Shown piece after piece: positions 61,542 through 63,433 of a DNA stretch of 63,433 bases. A program made the translations under genes and the position numbers. Position 1 is the stretch's first letter, and every line of letters begins with the position of its first letter. Below the pieces are notes generated by a model that saw only the letters and a program-made list of their open reading frames with translations, did not search any database and was not told where the DNA came from. The DNA is from Caldilineaceae bacterium (lineage in GTDB: Bacteria; Chloroflexota; Anaerolineae; Caldilineales; Caldilineaceae). Location: NCBI GenBank assembly GCA_019637645.1, contig JAHBVH010000051.1, positions 1-63,433 of the forward strand. The letters run 5' to 3'.

Positions 61542-62344
61542 CAGCGGCCAAAGCCTCCCAAGGTTGTCTGGGGGTCCGCTACGGCACGCGTTGTGAGGAA
61601 TAAGATAAGCAGGGCCGGAAAGATAAAGACCAAACTCACAGCCGCTGCGTTGGCATGATCAGCCGCGCTGATCAAAGGCAAGAGGACCATGGGTAGGGTC
61701 ACCACGCGTCCGCCGCCAATGAGCACCGTGGTAATATATTGACTCCAAGAGACGAGAAAGGTAAAGAGCATAGCAATCAGCAAGCCGGGGAAAATGGTGG
61801 GCAGGGTGATATACCAGAAAGCGCGCAGAGGATCCGCCCCTAGCGTACGCGCCGTCTCTTCCAGTTCTGTGGCATAGGTGGCAAAGACACTGGCCATGAC
61901 CAACACAAAATAGGGCAGCGCCGGCAACAGATGCACCAACACCACGCCCAGAAAGCTATCGGCCAACTGATAGCGAATAAAGAGAAGATGAATCCCCATC
62001 ATCACCACCAGCGGGGGGACAAAGAGGGGCGCGCCGATCAGCCAGTGGACGACCGGTTTGCCCCGAAAGTGGTGCAAGCCCAAGACACGGGCCGCGGGCA
62101 GCCCAATGACCACTGCCAGCAGGACCACGGTCAGCGCCAACCAGAGACTATTGCCCACGGCTTCACCCACCTGGGACGAGGGGGAAAGTACATAACGCCA
62201 AGCCCGGCCTCCCCATGCTTGCGGCCAGAGCGCGGGAAAAAACCAACGGTCGGCAAAGGACCAAAGCACTTGCGGAGCTAAGGGCAGGAGCACGCCGCTA
62301 ACGATCAAGCCAACGGCCATCCAACGACAGAGACGGTGGATCAT
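61541..62344 (-). CDS. ABC transporter permease, PotC-like
   Basis: A 267-residue membrane protein with about six helices (LWLALTVVLLAVVIGLPAARVL; PLFVPPLVVMMGIHLLF; LLPALPYFVLVMASVFATY). The ATPase-docking loop is ELEETARTLGADPLRAFWYITLPTIFPGLL. It pairs with the permease at 62341-63216, with which it overlaps in ATGA. Confidence 0.9.
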   Translation of the reverse strand: MIHRLCRWMAVGLIVSGVLLPLAPQVLWSFADRWFFPALWPQAWGGRAWRYVLSPSSQVGEAVGNSLWLALTVVLLAVVIGLPAARVLGLHHFRGKPVVHWLIGAPLFVPPLVVMMGIHLLFIRYQLADSFLGVVLVHLLPALPYFVLVMASVFATYATELEETARTLGADPLRAFWYITLPTIFPGLLIAMLFTFLVSWSQYITTVLIGGGRVVTLPMVLLPLISAADHANAAAVSLVFIFPALLILFLTTRAVADPQTTLGGFGR

Positions 62345-63216
62345 GCGGCTTCTCGCCAGCGACGACTGAGCCCGCGCGCCAGGGTGAGCAGGCCCATCAC
62401 GAGCAATGTGATGACCATGCCCATGGCCAAGGCGACAGGCCGTTGTTGGAGGTCGGGGCTGCTATAGGCGCGGTAGGCCATTACGGGCAAGACATTGGGG
62501 TAGCGTTGCCCCAGCAGTAGCGGGATCTCAAAGCTGCCAAAGACAAAGGCAAAGACGATCAGGCTGGTCGTGATGAGCCCGGGCAAGAGTAAGGGCAACA
62601 GGACATAGCGAAAGCGCTGCCAGGGGGTTGCCCCGAGCGTTTGGGCCACCTCTTCATATTCCTGTCCAATGCCCTTGAGCACGGCCAGCACGACGACGCC
62701 TATAAACGGAATTTCTTTCCACAGGTAGACCAGCAGCGTGCCAATCTGCCAGCGATCAAAGACCAGCACCGGAAATTGTTGCGGCTCTTCTAACCAGCCT
62801 AGGGCGACCAAGAGTCTGGCAAAGAGGCCGCTTTGGGTTAGCAGAAGCACAATGCCGGTGGCGGCGACCAAATGGGGCACGGGCAAAGGCACTTGCCAGA
62901 GAAAGGTCACAAACTGGCGGCCAATCAAGTGACGGCGCAAGACAAAGGCCGTGGCAACCGCCAATGTCGCGGACAGGAGCGTACTGACCCCGGCCAGGTA
63001 GAGCGTTAGCACGAGTGACCGATAGAAGTCAAGATCGGTGAGCAGGGTCCCATAGTGGCGCACCGTGAACTGATGCAGCCCGATCATGGGCATATATGCC
63101 AAACTTTGGCCCAAGCCAACCACAATGCCACCGACAAAGAGCAGCCCAATCACGAGCAGGGTCGGCGTCAGCATGAGCCAAGTACGGAGTGGCGTAGAAT
63201 GAACCAATGAGGCCAT
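62341..63216 (-). CDS. ABC transporter permease, PotB-like
   Basis: A 291-residue membrane protein. Helices include LMLTPTLLVIGLLFVGGIVVGLG and VLTLYLAGVSTLLSATLAVATAFVL; the docking loop is EYEEVAQTLGATPWQRFRYVLLPLLLPGL. It follows the binding-protein gene by three bases and overlaps the next permease in ATGA, so the operon is tightly coupled. Confidence 0.9.
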   Translation of the reverse strand: MASLVHSTPLRTWLMLTPTLLVIGLLFVGGIVVGLGQSLAYMPMIGLHQFTVRHYGTLLTDLDFYRSLVLTLYLAGVSTLLSATLAVATAFVLRRHLIGRQFVTFLWQVPLPVPHLVAATGIVLLLTQSGLFARLLVALGWLEEPQQFPVLVFDRWQIGTLLVYLWKEIPFIGVVVLAVLKGIGQEYEEVAQTLGATPWQRFRYVLLPLLLPGLITTSLIVFAFVFGSFEIPLLLGQRYPNVLPVMAYRAYSSPDLQQRPVALAMGMVITLLVMGLLTLARGLSRRWREAA

Positions 63217-63219
63217 AGG

Positions 63220-63433
63220 CTAGCGCTTTAGGACATGCTCTTCCCACCCTTGATCGATGGGGGCAACCCAACTAGCGCGGGCTTCGGGCAGGGCGTGGCT
63301 ATTCAATTCGGTTGGCGATAAGGTGGCTATGCCCCGCTCCATGGCTGCTAAGGCCGCCTGTTCATTGGCACTGAGCCGCGTTGGATCAATGGCGACCTGC
63401 CACCCCAATGCCGCTGGGTTGGTGAGCAGTGTC
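63220..63433 (-). CDS. Solute-binding protein, C-terminal part (runs off the edge)
   Basis: About 70 residues of an open frame that enters from the right edge and stops at 63220 (LGWQVAIDPTRLSANEQAALAAMERGIATLSPTEL...QGWEEHVLKR). The position, three bases before the first permease, and the helical C-terminal style are those of an extracellular solute-binding protein of the transporter. The ligand-binding part lies outside the window. Confidence 0.6.
   Translation of the reverse strand, partial: TLLTNPAALGWQVAIDPTRLSANEQAALAAMERGIATLSPTELNSHALPEARASWVAPIDQGWEEHVLKR

Noticed and set aside
1..63433. Mobile elements, phage genes, tRNA or rRNA genes
   Set aside because: I found no transposase, integrase or phage structural gene and no cloverleaf-like or rRNA-like sequence. 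The dispersed palindromes are the only sign of mobility.

Overview
The window looks like chromosomal DNA from a Chloroflexota bacterium, most likely an Anaerolineae/Caldilineaceae-type lineage. This is an inference from moderately high GC, giant SARP-type ATPase/TPR regulators, many phytanoyl-CoA dioxygenase (PhyH) proteins, a secreted protein ending in a YLPM motif, and dispersed intergenic palindromes. I see no rRNA, tRNA, CRISPR array, transposase, integrase or phage gene.

Layout. 1-3.7 kb: an AI-2E-family permease fused to a HAD phosphatase, and signal peptidase I. 3.7-17.1 kb: a secreted GH3-like protein that has lost its catalytic residues, a giant SARP regulator with a small downstream protein, an NHL-repeat protein, a lipoprotein, an AraC regulator, PhyH-1, a SnoaL-like protein and a small secreted protein. 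17.1-30 kb: a histidine kinase/response regulator pair, an NAD(P)H-FMN reductase, lutABC (lactate oxidation), and a sulfate-type ABC transporter whose ATPase carries extra universal-stress-like domains. Eleven-bp-phased TTGTTACC direct repeats lie upstream of the kinase, the reductase and the transporter, which suggests one two-component regulon. 30-37.6 kb: GMC oxidoreductase, TetR regulator, alpha/beta hydrolase, an unknown protein, cytochrome P450 and an S9 peptidase.

37.8-49.7 kb holds what looks like a sugar-acid catabolic cluster: a DUF5060/DUF4038-type glycoside hydrolase, an enolase-superfamily dehydratase, two UxuA-like mannonate dehydratase paralogues, two PhyH dioxygenases, an SDR, a D-apionate-lactonase-like protein, an HpcH/HpaI aldolase and a fumarylacetoacetate-hydrolase-family enzyme. 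Together these could release a sugar, oxidise it to a lactone, open the lactone, dehydrate the acid and split the keto-deoxy acid, a non-phosphorylative route. Any lactate formed could feed LutABC.

49.9-63.4 kb: a flavin amine oxidase, a nucleotide-sugar-epimerase-like protein, a second giant SARP/AAA/TPR regulator followed by a relative of the small protein seen after the first one, a secreted beta-helix protein, another SDR, and a PotABCD-type ABC transporter operon with a NagD-type HAD phosphatase. The solute-binding protein of that operon runs off the right edge.

Two families of dispersed hairpins punctuate the intergenic DNA. One is built on CCTGACAGG/CCTGTCAGG (about ten copies). The other is built on CGCGGAT (four copies, all at gene ends). 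Functions are assigned by motif recognition alone; no database search was possible.
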